In this document: positions 6,284-14,044 of the stretch, piece by piece
Numbering within the stretch: position 1 is the first letter of the stretch
Layout of the letters: each line of letters begins with the position of its first letter
Assembly (NCBI GenBank): GCA_022565745.1
Contig: JAIUMB010000054.1
Location: forward strand, 1 to 14,044
DNA from: Cryomorphaceae bacterium
GTDB taxonomy: Bacteria; Bacteroidota; Bacteroidia; Flavobacteriales; Schleiferiaceae
Length of the DNA stretch: 14,044 bases
Direction: 5' to 3'
Program-made: the position numbers and the translations under genes
Notes under the pieces: generated by a model
What the model was told of the DNA's origin: nothing
Seen by the model: the letters and a program-made list of their open reading frames with translations, nothing else
Database searches by the model: none

Positions 6284-7080
6284 CTTTTTTCGAAGCCGTC
6301 GTTCTCGGAATCATTCAAGGACTAACGGAGTTTCTTCCGGTCTCTAGCAGTGGTCATATCGAATTAGGGAAGGCCATTTTAGGGTCTGATTTAGGCGATG
6401 AAAATTTGCTGTTTACAGTAGTGGTGCATGGCGCTACGGCACTGAGTACGTTGGTGGTTTTTAGAAAAGATGTTCGGGAAATTTTATCTGATCTCTCTTT
6501 GAAAAAAATGACCCTTGGTAACCGCTTTGCCATTGGCGTTATTATTTCTATGATTCCAGCGGCTATTGTTGGATTGGCCTTAGAAGATCAATTTGATGCC
6601 TACTTTAATGGCAATGTATTGCTGGTGGGCAGCATGTTGTTTATTACTGGCTTGCTGCTCTTTTTGGCCGACAAAGCCAAGAAAACGGAAAAGGCTGTAA
6701 ACAACACCCACGCCATCGTTATTGGAATTGCTCAGGCCATTGCCATTTTACCTGGTATATCGCGAAGTGGCGCTACCATTTCTACATCTGTAATGTTGGG
6801 GATAGATAGAGAAAAGGCCGCTCGTTTCTCTTTTTTGATGGTCATACCATTGATTATGGGCAAAATGCTACTCGACGTGCGCAGCATGATCAAAGGCGAT
6901 ATTTCTCAGGAATCTGTATCGGTAGCAGCGCTAAGTGTAGGTTTTGCCGTGTCTTTCTTAGTTGGCATCATTGCTTGTAAGTGGATGATTGCCTTGGTAA
7001 AACGAGCCAATCTCAAGTACTTTGCTTATTATTGCTTTGCCGTGGGAGCGTTGTCGTTGATATACGTAATGACCACCTGA
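6280..7080 (+). CDS. uppP: Undecaprenyl-diphosphate phosphatase UppP (BacA)
   Basis: A 266-residue integral membrane phosphatase. It dephosphorylates undecaprenyl pyrophosphate to the monophosphate carrier used for peptidoglycan and surface polysaccharide synthesis, and the family confers bacitracin resistance when overproduced. The first catalytic motif is QGLTEFLPVSSSGH (13-26), containing E17, S23 and H26, which align with E21, S27 and H30 of the E. coli enzyme as I recall it. The first glutamate of the family (E/Q)xxxE motif is Gln13 here, an accepted variant. The second motif, LPGISRSGATIS (157-168), supplies the essential arginine R162. Hydrophobic segments fill the remainder. Start ATG 6280 overlaps the DUF3098 stop. 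Length is typical of the family. Confidence 0.96.
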   Translation: MTFFEAVVLGIIQGLTEFLPVSSSGHIELGKAILGSDLGDENLLFTVVVHGATALSTLVVFRKDVREILSDLSLKKMTLGNRFAIGVIISMIPAAIVGLALEDQFDAYFNGNVLLVGSMLFITGLLLFLADKAKKTEKAVNNTHAIVIGIAQAIAILPGISRSGATISTSVMLGIDREKAARFSFLMVIPLIMGKMLLDVRSMIKGDISQESVSVAALSVGFAVSFLVGIIACKWMIALVKRANLKYFAYYCFAVGALSLIYVMTT

Positions 7081-7150
7081 TTTTTTTGAGAATCTCAAGG
7101 CGTAAAACGCACTAATCACTACTAAATTTCGTTTCTATTAACGTTGCGTT

Positions 7151-7214
7151 GTAGGGGTCTAGCCTTGTGCTGACTTTTAAATGAGATTTGGGTAGGCAAA
7201 AGGCTTGCCCCTAC
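7151..7214. repeat. Degenerate GTAGGGG-type inverted repeat (hairpin)
   Basis: The left arm begins GTAGGGG then TCTAGCCTTGTGC (7151-7170). The right arm is GGCAAAAGGCTTGCCCCTAC (7195-7214). The outer seven bases pair perfectly, then AGCCTT pairs with AAGGCT after a small bulge, around a loop of about 25 nt. From memory, intergenic hairpins with GTAGGGGC...GCCCCTAC ends are scattered through many Bacteroidota and cyanobacterial genomes. This looks like a decayed copy. It runs into the longest possible reading of the next gene, which argues that the gene really starts downstream. Confidence 0.6.
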
Positions 7215-7244
7215 GGACAAATTGATAATACAACAATTAGGGTT

Positions 7245-10200
7245 TTGCGATACGGTCTGCTGGTTTTTCTTTGTGGGGCTTCACTCGTATTGTGGGGGCA
7301 AAATGATGACCCCAATGGTTGGCGGGAAAAGATCTTGCAGCCTACCGGCGATACCATCGTGCTCGATACGCTGTCTATCCACCCCGATTATATTGAGCTG
7401 ATCACCGTTTCTGGAGATCCAATTGATAGCAACAATTACGTCTTTGTTTTTAATAAAAATGCCATTTGGCTTTCTGAAGCAATCAACGACTCGGTTTTGG
7501 TGCGGTACCGGGTTTTGCCGGTTGATTTTTCCTCCCCTTTCTTAAAAAAACCAATTGCGCTGTATCAAACGGGAGATATAGATGACCGGCAACTCTATAA
7601 ATTGAAAACCACCGACAACAGCGTGGTGCCTTTTCAAGGACTTACCCGTTCGGGATCCATATCGCGGGGGGTGCGCGTGGGAAATGCCCAAGATCCTGTG
7701 CTAAATTCTACCCTAGATCTTCAGCTGTCTGGAGAAATAGGCGAAGGAACCATCTTACGGGCGTCAATTACCGATAACAACCTCCCCGTACAGGGCGATG
7801 GCGCCAGTAGACAAGTACGGGAATTTGACCGCGTATTTATTGAAATTGAAAACGAAACCTTTGGCACCATCACGGCCGGTGATTACAATATTGGCAATGA
7901 TCGCGATTACTTCCTTTCCTTTGAAAAACGCATATCTGGAGGGGGGCTAAAAACCTCTCAAACCATCGACGATAAAGGCACCAAAGTAAATGCCGAGATC
8001 AATGGTGCACTGGCTAGGGGTAAATTTGCCCGCAATACGTTTCAAGCCGAAGAGGGTAATCAAGGTCCATACAAACTGGTGGGCAACGACAATGAGCTGT
8101 TCATCATCATCATTTCAGGAAGTGAACGTGTGTACATCGATGGCGTGCTCATGGAGCGCGGTGAAGACAACGACTATATCATCGACTACAATACGGGTGA
8201 GTTGACCTTTACCGCTTTGCAGCCCATCACCAAAGATAGACGTATTGCCATAGAGTTTCAGTACGTGGAGCAAAACTATCTCCGTTCTGTATTTTATGGC
8301 GGCGCCGAAGTGGAAAGCGACAAGTGGCGCGTAGGCTTTAATATGTTTAGCGAACAAGATGCCCCCAATCAATCGATGTTTCAAACGCTATCCGATGAAC
8401 AAAAACAAGCGTTGTCAGAAATTGGCCCCAACATTGAAGACGCGGTTTTTCCGTCCTTTAGTGAGGTGGAATTTACGCCTGATCGTGTTTTGTATCGTAT
8501 GACGGACTCCTTGGGTGTGGATTCCGTGTTTGTGTATTCCACAAATCCGGAAGACCGCTTGTTTGCCGTTACATTTACCCGTGTTGGTCAAGGTCGTGGT
8601 AATTACGTGGTTGACCGCAATTTGGCCAACGGCCGCGTGTTTCGCTGGGTAGCACCGCAAAATGGACAGCCTCAAGGAGAATTTGAGCCCGTTATTCGGC
8701 TGGTCACACCCAAACAATTGCAGGTGGCCACTTTCAGCGGTGCGTACAATTGGGACGACAACAACGCCATTTCACTTGAAGTGGCTACCTCCCGCAACGA
8801 CCTCAACCGTTTTTCTCCCGATGGCGCCGAAGGCAATCTCGGTAGTGCCATGAAGTTTGGCTACAAAAATCAATCGACCATTTCAAAGTGGACGGTCAAC
8901 AGTACTGCTGCAGTGGAATGGGTAGAAAATTCGTTTACAACTGTAGAGCGCTTGCGTAATATTGAGTTTGAGCGCGACTGGAACATCGTGGCCAACGACG
9001 AAGCCGATCAGTGGTTGGGTGGTGTTGATTTTCTTATGAGTAGAAAAGAATACGGCGAAGCGGGTTACGGATTGCAGTTTTTTTCCAATGGCGCTTACAG
9101 CGGGATTAAGCACAATCTCTTTTCCGACTTGAGGTATAAAAACAGTTTGCTTACCATGAAAGCCAGTGCGTTAGAAAGTGATGATATGTTTGGGTCATCT
9201 TCGTTTTATCGCCAAAAAAGCAATGCTTATGTGGGCTTGAGCGATGCCTTTGGTTTTGGCGTGCGCAGTGAAATAGAGTCCAATACCCGTCGCACACCGG
9301 AGGATATGGTCATCGATGGTTCCTATGCCTTTTACGATGGAACCGGTTACTTTCGCATCGGCGACAGTAGCGATTATGTCTTGGAGTTTTTCGCCTTTGC
9401 CCGAACCGACGATACCGCTCGTGCGGGGGTTCAGGAGCGGAACGCAGACGCGTGGGGTTATGGCGTTAAAGGTGAGGCAAACATCGGTAGAGGAGGTAAT
9501 TTGCAACTCAGCGTTACCGACCGTCGATTGAAAATCATCTTGCCAGAGGAGAGTCCGTGGTTACAAACAGTAACTGGCCGAACGCGCTATAATCAACGCT
9601 TGTTTAAAAACGCCATTACCACTACTACTTTTTACGAAGTTGGCTCGGGTACAGAGCCACGCCGAATCTTCAGTTATATCGAGGTGCCGCCGGGCACAGG
9701 TACCCACGTGTGGATCGACTACAACAACAACGGTATACAAGAACTCGACGAATTTGAACCGGCGCGTTTTCCCGGTGAGGCCAATTTTATTCGTGTTTTT
9801 ACGCCCACCGACGAGTTTGTGCGCACCAATCTCAATAAATTCAGTCAGATGTTGCTCATAAATCCACAGACGTTGTGGGCCAACGACAAGGGGTTTAAAA
9901 AACTCGTCAGCCGTTTTAGTGTGCAAGGTACATTTTCTACCGACCGCCGCAGTGTTATAGACGGAAACAGCAACAGATTGAATCCCTTTTACGAGCCGGG
10001 GGAAGACAGTTTGGTACTGGCCATGGTCGACAATTACCGAGGCAGTTTGTTCTTCAATCGCTCAGAGACCCGATTCGGTGGGGACTATACCTATCAGCAG
10101 AATCAAGGTCGCAATTTGCTCAGCTTTGGCGTAGAGGTCAACCAAAATGAAGAGCATCAGATCAACTTGCGTATGCGTATTCCCAGCGAAGTGCTGAGTC

Positions 10201-10667
10201 GATTGCGACTAAAAACAGGAAGGCGTACCAATCGGTCTGAGAACTTTGAGACCCGTAATTTCGGATATACGTATTACGGTTATCAACCCGAAGTAACTTA
10301 TCAGCCGAGCAGTACGCTTCGGGTGACGGGAGAGTTTAATTGGCAAAATAAATTGGCCCCTGAAGAATTGGCCACTTCTGTGTTACAGCGCAATGCCGGT
10401 GTTGAGGGAAACTACAACGTTGCCAGTAAAAGCTCCATTACTTTGCGGTTTAATTACATCATCAATGATTTTGAAGGTGAAGTCAATTCTCCTTTGGCGT
10501 TTGAGATGCTGGAAGGTTTGCGGCCCGGGAACAACGGTGTTTGGGCGCTGTCGTTTCAACACACGCTTGGCAGTGGCCTGCAGTTAAGTCTCACATATGA
10601 AGGTCGTGCCAGTGAAGATATTCCCACCATACATACAGGACAGGTACAAGTAAAGGCGTTTTTTTAA
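7245..10667 (+). CDS. Large SprA-like outer-membrane / cell-surface protein
   Basis: About 1140 residues. The frame opens after a stop at 7182 and contains no upstream ATG. I place the start at TTG 7245 because it gives a clean signal peptide (LRYGLLVFLCGASLVLWGQ) and lies clear of the inverted repeat; TTG 7188 would add 19 residues. The N-terminal third has motifs seen in SprA-like Bacteroidota surface barrels: SGSISRGVRVGNAQD, an L-x-L-x-G-E-I-x-E-G segment followed by ASITDNNLPVQGDG, EFDRVFIEIEN (about 193), then SERVYIDGV and DYIIDYNTGELTF (about 293-320). The rest is rich in alternating polar/aromatic strands. At about 825-836, DYNNNGIQELDE matches an EF-hand-type calcium loop. The protein ends in Phe (QVKAFF), typical of BAM-inserted barrels, and lacks a type IX secretion tail. 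The specific function is unknown to me. It follows uppP on the same strand after 164 nt. Confidence 0.85.
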   Translation: MRYGLLVFLCGASLVLWGQNDDPNGWREKILQPTGDTIVLDTLSIHPDYIELITVSGDPIDSNNYVFVFNKNAIWLSEAINDSVLVRYRVLPVDFSSPFLKKPIALYQTGDIDDRQLYKLKTTDNSVVPFQGLTRSGSISRGVRVGNAQDPVLNSTLDLQLSGEIGEGTILRASITDNNLPVQGDGASRQVREFDRVFIEIENETFGTITAGDYNIGNDRDYFLSFEKRISGGGLKTSQTIDDKGTKVNAEINGALARGKFARNTFQAEEGNQGPYKLVGNDNELFIIIISGSERVYIDGVLMERGEDNDYIIDYNTGELTFTALQPITKDRRIAIEFQYVEQNYLRSVFYGGAEVESDKWRVGFNMFSEQDAPNQSMFQTLSDEQKQALSEIGPNIEDAVFPSFSEVEFTPDRVLYRMTDSLGVDSVFVYSTNPEDRLFAVTFTRVGQGRGNYVVDRNLANGRVFRWVAPQNGQPQGEFEPVIRLVTPKQLQVATFSGAYNWDDNNAISLEVATSRNDLNRFSPDGAEGNLGSAMKFGYKNQSTISKWTVNSTAAVEWVENSFTTVERLRNIEFERDWNIVANDEADQWLGGVDFLMSRKEYGEAGYGLQFFSNGAYSGIKHNLFSDLRYKNSLLTMKASALESDDMFGSSSFYRQKSNAYVGLSDAFGFGVRSEIESNTRRTPEDMVIDGSYAFYDGTGYFRIGDSSDYVLEFFAFARTDDTARAGVQERNADAWGYGVKGEANIGRGGNLQLSVTDRRLKIILPEESPWLQTVTGRTRYNQRLFKNAITTTTFYEVGSGTEPRRIFSYIEVPPGTGTHVWIDYNNNGIQELDEFEPARFPGEANFIRVFTPTDEFVRTNLNKFSQMLLINPQTLWANDKGFKKLVSRFSVQGTFSTDRRSVIDGNSNRLNPFYEPGEDSLVLAMVDNYRGSLFFNRSETRFGGDYTYQQNQGRNLLSFGVEVNQNEEHQINLRMRIPSEVLSRLRLKTGRRTNRSENFETRNFGYTYYGYQPEVTYQPSSTLRVTGEFNWQNKLAPEELATSVLQRNAGVEGNYNVASKSSITLRFNYIINDFEGEVNSPLAFEMLEGLRPGNNGVWALSFQHTLGSGLQLSLTYEGRASEDIPTIHTGQVQVKAFF

Positions 10668-10742
10668 ATGAAGAATGATTGACCGATGGCGTTATGTGGG
10701 TTTATTGAATGAAGAAGACATATAACAATACGAGAATATACA

Positions 10743-11717
10743 TCACTTCTCCTCCCCCCAAACCCTCGCATCGTACCCCTGCGCTCTCAACCAACGTGAA
10801 TAAATATCGCTGTAACCGTGGGTCACCCAAATGGATTCGGCGCCGGTGTCTTTTACGGTTTGGTTTAATGCGTTCCAATCGGCGTGATCGGAAAGCACAA
10901 AGCCTCTATCGGCATTTCTTCGACGTCGGGCGCCGCGGAGGGCCATCCAGCCGGAGCTAATGCCCAGTGAGTATGGCGCAAACTTCTTTAACCAACTCGA
11001 GTTTTGTACCGATGGAGGGGCTATGATTATGGCACTGCGGTAAATTTCTTTTTTTTCTGCACCTTCAACTTTATCAAAGGTAGGTAAATCGATTACGCCG
11101 TGCTCTTTAAATAGTTCGTTAATGTTGGCCACGGTAGGGTGACAGAAAATCGGGCCAATCGATGGGTCGAGATTTTTGAGCAGTCGTTGGGCTTTGCCTA
11201 AAGAATAGCCGGTAAGAATGCTTGCTTTACCAGCCTCTGCATTGCTCCGCCACCACCGATGTATCTCGTCGAACACCTCCGCTTGAGGTTTCCAGCGGTA
11301 AACAGGCAAAGCAAACGTCGATTCGGTAATAAAGTGGTGGCAAGGCACCACCTCAAACGGCGTTGATATACCGTCAAACTGTCGCTTGTAATCACCTGCA
11401 GCTACCCACACCTCTCCCTTGTGCTCTACGCGTATTTGTGCCGACCCAGGGATGTGTCCGGCGGGGTGAAACGAAAATGATACGCCATTAATGCGAATGG
11501 TTTCACCATACTCCGCCCCTTGCACTTGAATATCCCCCAAACGATGTGTCATGATGGGCACCGAGTGATGGTGCGCTAAATAGGCTTGATGGCCAAAGCG
11601 TGAATGGTCTGCATGGGCATGGGTAATCAATGCCCGGCTCACCTTGCCACGTGGGTCGATGTGAATATTAGCAATTGGACAATAAATCCCTTCAGGGGTG
11701 GCTGTGAGTAAAGGCAT
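10743..11717 (-). CDS. Ligase-associated type MBL-fold DNA exonuclease
   Basis: A 324-residue metallo-beta-lactamase / beta-CASP nuclease. Zinc ligands are visible in HAHADH (33-38), PAGHIPGSAQ (85-94, H88), GDYK (108-111) and, near the C-terminus, LSDHADW. TEST (131-134) sits at the usual acidic position. The start MPLLTATPEGIYCP and the overall length fit the 'putative exonuclease, DNA ligase-associated' family, whose members usually sit beside an ATP-dependent DNA ligase and an Lhr-like helicase. Neither partner is in this window: the gene ends convergently with the surface-protein gene and is preceded by an antiporter. ATG 11717 is chosen over a TTG two codons upstream. The start lies 18 nt after the antiporter stop, so co-transcription is plausible. 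It probably acts on DNA in repair. A CPSF-like RNA nuclease is the alternative and less likely. Confidence 0.85.
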   Translation of the reverse strand: MPLLTATPEGIYCPIANIHIDPRGKVSRALITHAHADHSRFGHQAYLAHHHSVPIMTHRLGDIQVQGAEYGETIRINGVSFSFHPAGHIPGSAQIRVEHKGEVWVAAGDYKRQFDGISTPFEVVPCHHFITESTFALPVYRWKPQAEVFDEIHRWWRSNAEAGKASILTGYSLGKAQRLLKNLDPSIGPIFCHPTVANINELFKEHGVIDLPTFDKVEGAEKKEIYRSAIIIAPPSVQNSSWLKKFAPYSLGISSGWMALRGARRRRNADRGFVLSDHADWNALNQTVKDTGAESIWVTHGYSDIYSRWLRAQGYDARVWGEEK

Positions 11718-11735
11718 ATGCAATCAACACATCAA

Positions 11736-13397
11736 TCAGTCCTTAGGTTTTAGATTTTCGTTGTAGAAATTAACAGCGGCGAGTTGTTGTGGATAAAGCA
11801 CTTTATGCGCACCTAAGCGCTCCATATCTTTTGCCATAGTTAAACTTCCGGCAGTAAGAAACACATTACCTGAAAACGATTGTTTCTCTAGCGCCTTCAT
11901 CATGCTTTCGGCATGGTTGAATTCGGTAATGGTGTTGATGATGCATTTGACATTGTTCAATGGCAAATGTGTCCACAAATCGGGATCCTCCACATCCCCA
12001 TAATGTACATCATTTGTTTTATCGCGCCATTTACTTACCTCTGAAGGATCAAAGTCAACGCCCAAAAATCGTGTGTCTGTTTGTTCCTCCAAGAGTTTTG
12101 CCAGATTACCACCCAGTCGTCCCAGACCAATAATGAGAATATCGTAATTAACGAATTTTTTTTCGGGTATATCGTCCTCACGAAAGTTGGGTATATTGCG
12201 TTCAAATATGCTTAGCAATGGTGCAATTTTGTTGTAGATGGGTATAGAGTATAGAATGAGGTAAGTCGATGCTCCAATGGTGATTAGACCAACCAGTGTA
12301 ATCAGTCCAAGGATGTTTTCGTCGATGTGACCTACCGCCAAGCCTAATCCGGCAAAAATCAACGAGAACTCCGAGATTTGAGCAACCGTAAGTCCAGCCA
12401 AAAAACCCGTGCGTTTCCGGTAGCGCATACGCCCCATGATGATCAACACAATGATGGGGTTTCCAATGAGGACAAATAGAGAAAATATCAGTGCGGGTGT
12501 GACTTGTTGACCTATAGTGCTCAAGTCTAAGTTTGCGCCTAGATGCACAAAGAAAAACAGCAACAGAAAGTCGCGCAAGCTTATCAATCGCCCACCGATG
12601 ACATCTTTGTAGGGCGAAGAAGCCAAGGTTACGCCAGCCAGAAACGCCCCAACTTCTCCACTAAAACCAATCAATTCGCTGATGCTGGCCAATCCCACAG
12701 CAAAGGCAATGGCAAACAAGGTCAACAACTCTTGCGATTGTGCCAGGTATTTAGTGAGAGCCGGAATCACCCATTTCATCAATGCAATGGTAACCAATAC
12801 TAAAATGGCACTGTTACCCAGAGTAAATAACACATCTTGTAGAATAGACGCATCAGATTCACGCTGAATGGTCGACAAGATGATCATGGCAAGAATTACA
12901 ACGATGTCCTGTACAATAAGAAAACCAATGGCAATTTGTCCGTGTAAAGCGTCTATTTCCTTTTTATCAGAAAGCAATTTAACAATGATGATGGTAGAGG
13001 AAAACGTTAGGGCAATGGCAATGTAAAAGCTGTGCAAACTAGTAAACCCGAGAGCCAAACCAATGAAGTAGCCAATGGCGGAAGTGAAAAGCACTTGACC
13101 TAATCCGGTAAGTAGTGCAATTTTACCTATGGATTTGATCAGACGGAGGTCGAGCTTTAATCCAACGATAAAGAGCAATACGGAAATGCCTATTTCTGCA
13201 AGCAATTCGATGTTTTCTTTTGACTTGGCAATGTCGAATACCGCTGGTCCCACAACGATGCCCAATGCTATAAACATGACAATCAGTGGTTGCTTTAAGA
13301 TTTGACCAAAACTACCAAAGATGGCCGCAAAAACTAAAATGATGGAAAACTCGATAAAAGGTGAGGAGGCTATTAAATCGTGGAAGCTTGTGTCCAT
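11736..13397 (-). CDS. CPA2 (KefB-type) cation/proton antiporter with RCK_N domain
   Basis: A 553-residue protein. Residues 10-390 form about 12 membrane helices of the Na+/H+ exchanger fold, with CPA2 landmarks including SSTIIIVKLLSDKKE (133-147), the ion-binding-region VQD (162-164) and GFSGEVGAFLAGVTLASSPY (244-263). A cytoplasmic TrkA-N / RCK nucleotide-binding domain follows (about 418-535) with the Rossmann motif GLGRLGG (424-430) and an acidic residue after the second strand (VDFD, 447-450) that favours NAD(H). There is no TrkA-C domain. The known role of such proteins is K+ or Na+ efflux coupled to proton entry, gated by nucleotide or another ligand. The substrate cannot be read from sequence. 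It is divergent from a voltage-gated channel gene and upstream of the MBL exonuclease gene. Confidence 0.92.
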   Translation of the reverse strand: MDTSFHDLIASSPFIEFSIILVFAAIFGSFGQILKQPLIVMFIALGIVVGPAVFDIAKSKENIELLAEIGISVLLFIVGLKLDLRLIKSIGKIALLTGLGQVLFTSAIGYFIGLALGFTSLHSFYIAIALTFSSTIIIVKLLSDKKEIDALHGQIAIGFLIVQDIVVILAMIILSTIQRESDASILQDVLFTLGNSAILVLVTIALMKWVIPALTKYLAQSQELLTLFAIAFAVGLASISELIGFSGEVGAFLAGVTLASSPYKDVIGGRLISLRDFLLLFFFVHLGANLDLSTIGQQVTPALIFSLFVLIGNPIIVLIIMGRMRYRKRTGFLAGLTVAQISEFSLIFAGLGLAVGHIDENILGLITLVGLITIGASTYLILYSIPIYNKIAPLLSIFERNIPNFREDDIPEKKFVNYDILIIGLGRLGGNLAKLLEEQTDTRFLGVDFDPSEVSKWRDKTNDVHYGDVEDPDLWTHLPLNNVKCIINTITEFNHAESMMKALEKQSFSGNVFLTAGSLTMAKDMERLGAHKVLYPQQLAAVNFYNENLKPKD

Positions 13398-13455
13398 AAG
13401 ATTTTAAAGAATGTGATTTGTGATTAGATTTGCAGTGTATTAAAGTCATTGTCGT

Positions 13456-13487
13456 CAAATTTACAGCATCGAGTTTTGATTTACAAT
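13456..13487 (-). promoter_or_regulatory. Putative Bacteroidota-type promoter for the antiporter gene
   Basis: On the minus strand TAAATTTG (plus-strand 13456-13463) matches TAnnTTTG. About 19-20 bases further upstream is a TTG-containing segment (ATTGT read on the minus strand, 13483-13487), a partial -33 match. The start codon at 13397 is about 58 nt beyond the -7 box. I see no comparable box for the divergent channel gene. Weak pattern evidence. Confidence 0.35.
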
Positions 13488-13546
13488 TTTGTTTGTGGTT
13501 GAGTTGTGTTTTGTGTTTTTTTTACTAATGGTTACGTTAAACAGCT

Positions 13547-14044
13547 ATGGGGATATTAAGTGAAGAAAATAACATTATAAAAGATCAAGGTATTCGCAGG
13601 TATGTGTTTTATCTCTTGGAGCCATGGTCATCGGAAAAGGGCTTTTCACTCGTTTTAGATGCCCTCATTACAGCCGTAATCATTATCAACATCTTTACAT
13701 TGACGCTTGAAACGGTAGCCGGTATGCCATCGTATGTGTACGATGTAATCAAACTTATCGATTACTTTTCAATTGCCTTTTTTACTGTAGAGTATTTTGC
13801 TAGAATATGGGTAGCGGTTGAAAACAAAAAAATACAAGCCTATAGGTTTCCGCGGTTAATGTTTATGATTACCCCTTTTGCCCTTATAGATTTAGTTGCC
13901 ATATTGCCATTTTACATTATGTTTTTTTTCAATGTCAATTTAAAGGCATTGCTCATCTTGCGTCTTTTCCGCTTACTCAAATTGGTACGCTACTTCAAAG
14001 CATTGCGTTTGATGGTCAATGTGTTTAGAGCCAAGTCCCAAGAA
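13547..14044 (+). CDS. Voltage-gated ion channel (voltage-sensor domain), 3' end cut by right edge
   Basis: An open frame from ATG 13547 runs 166 codons to the window edge. It encodes a complete S1-S4 voltage sensor: S1 about 34-55, S2 about 69-91 with the FFTVEYFARIW charge-transfer motif (E82), S3 about 108-128 with D115, and S4 about 133-155. S4 carries basic residues at every third position (R139, R142, K145, R148, K151, R154), the pattern of a working voltage sensor. The pore helices S5-P-S6 and selectivity filter lie beyond the window, so K+ selectivity is likely from the family but not seen. It diverges from the KefB-type antiporter across 149 nt, suggesting a small ion-homeostasis pair. 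Confidence 0.88.
   Translation, partial: MGILSEENNIIKDQGIRRYVFYLLEPWSSEKGFSLVLDALITAVIIINIFTLTLETVAGMPSYVYDVIKLIDYFSIAFFTVEYFARIWVAVENKKIQAYRFPRLMFMITPFALIDLVAILPFYIMFFFNVNLKALLILRLFRLLKLVRYFKALRLMVNVFRAKSQE

Noticed and set aside
7086..7100. Short palindrome TTGAGAATCTCAA after uppP as a terminator
   Set aside because: The loop would be too small and the T-run precedes the palindrome on the plus strand, so it is not a convincing intrinsic terminator.
8115..9926. Several minus-strand frames of 76-121 codons within the surface-protein gene
   Set aside because: Shadows of a 1140-codon gene with consistent protein motifs; none shows a domain or signal peptide.
10668..10742. Convergent 75-nt gap between the surface-protein and exonuclease genes
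   Set aside because: Only AT-rich sequence with no clear hairpin, small gene or RNA signal.

Overview
This 14 kb window looks like chromosomal backbone from a member of the Bacteroidota, probably a Flavobacteriia-like lineage. The evidence is the Bacteroidota-type order miaB / sigma-54 activator / lptE, the ftsX / DUF3098 / uppP cluster, a very large SprA-like outer-membrane surface protein, and upstream sites resembling the Bacteroidota promoter pattern (TTTG, about 19 nt, TAnnTTTG) with no Shine-Dalgarno. I see no rRNA, tRNA, CRISPR array, transposase or phage gene.

Left arm (about 1-4742, all minus strand). One tightly packed operon reads right to left: miaB (tRNA methylthiotransferase), a small secreted protein of unknown function, a sigma-54 AAA+ activator with no sensor domain, lptE (LPS-assembly lipoprotein) and a long low-complexity protein that runs off the left edge. 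Gaps are 3, 11, -11 and 9 nt, so co-transcription is likely.

Divergent control region (4743-5157). There is no credible gene here. It holds two head-to-tail copies of an imperfect repeat of about 120 bp, each ending in hexanucleotide units. Copy 1 carries seven perfect GTCAAT hexamers that copy 2 lacks. A TACTTTTG -7 element flanks the repeats on each side, one facing miaB and one facing ftsX.

Middle (5158-10667, plus strand). ftsX, a small two-helix DUF3098 membrane protein and uppP (undecaprenyl-pyrophosphate phosphatase) form a coupled cell-envelope cluster with a 1-nt gap and a 4-nt ATGA overlap. After a degenerate GTAGGGG-type inverted repeat comes a protein of about 1140 residues with a signal peptide, SprA-like N-terminal motifs, an EF-hand-like loop and a C-terminal Phe, probably an outer-membrane beta-barrel.

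Right arm (10743-14044). A DNA-ligase-associated type metallo-beta-lactamase exonuclease lies downstream of a CPA2 (KefB-type) cation/proton antiporter on the minus strand. Diverging from the antiporter is the start of a voltage-gated ion channel with an intact S4 voltage sensor, cut by the right edge.

Overall theme: envelope biogenesis (LptE, FtsX, UppP, surface barrel) on the left and centre, ion homeostasis plus a DNA-repair nuclease on the right. I found no convincing new multi-gene system. The most unusual item is the repeat and hexamer structure between miaB and ftsX; next are the small secreted protein in the miaB operon and the large barrel whose start abuts a dispersed-type repeat.
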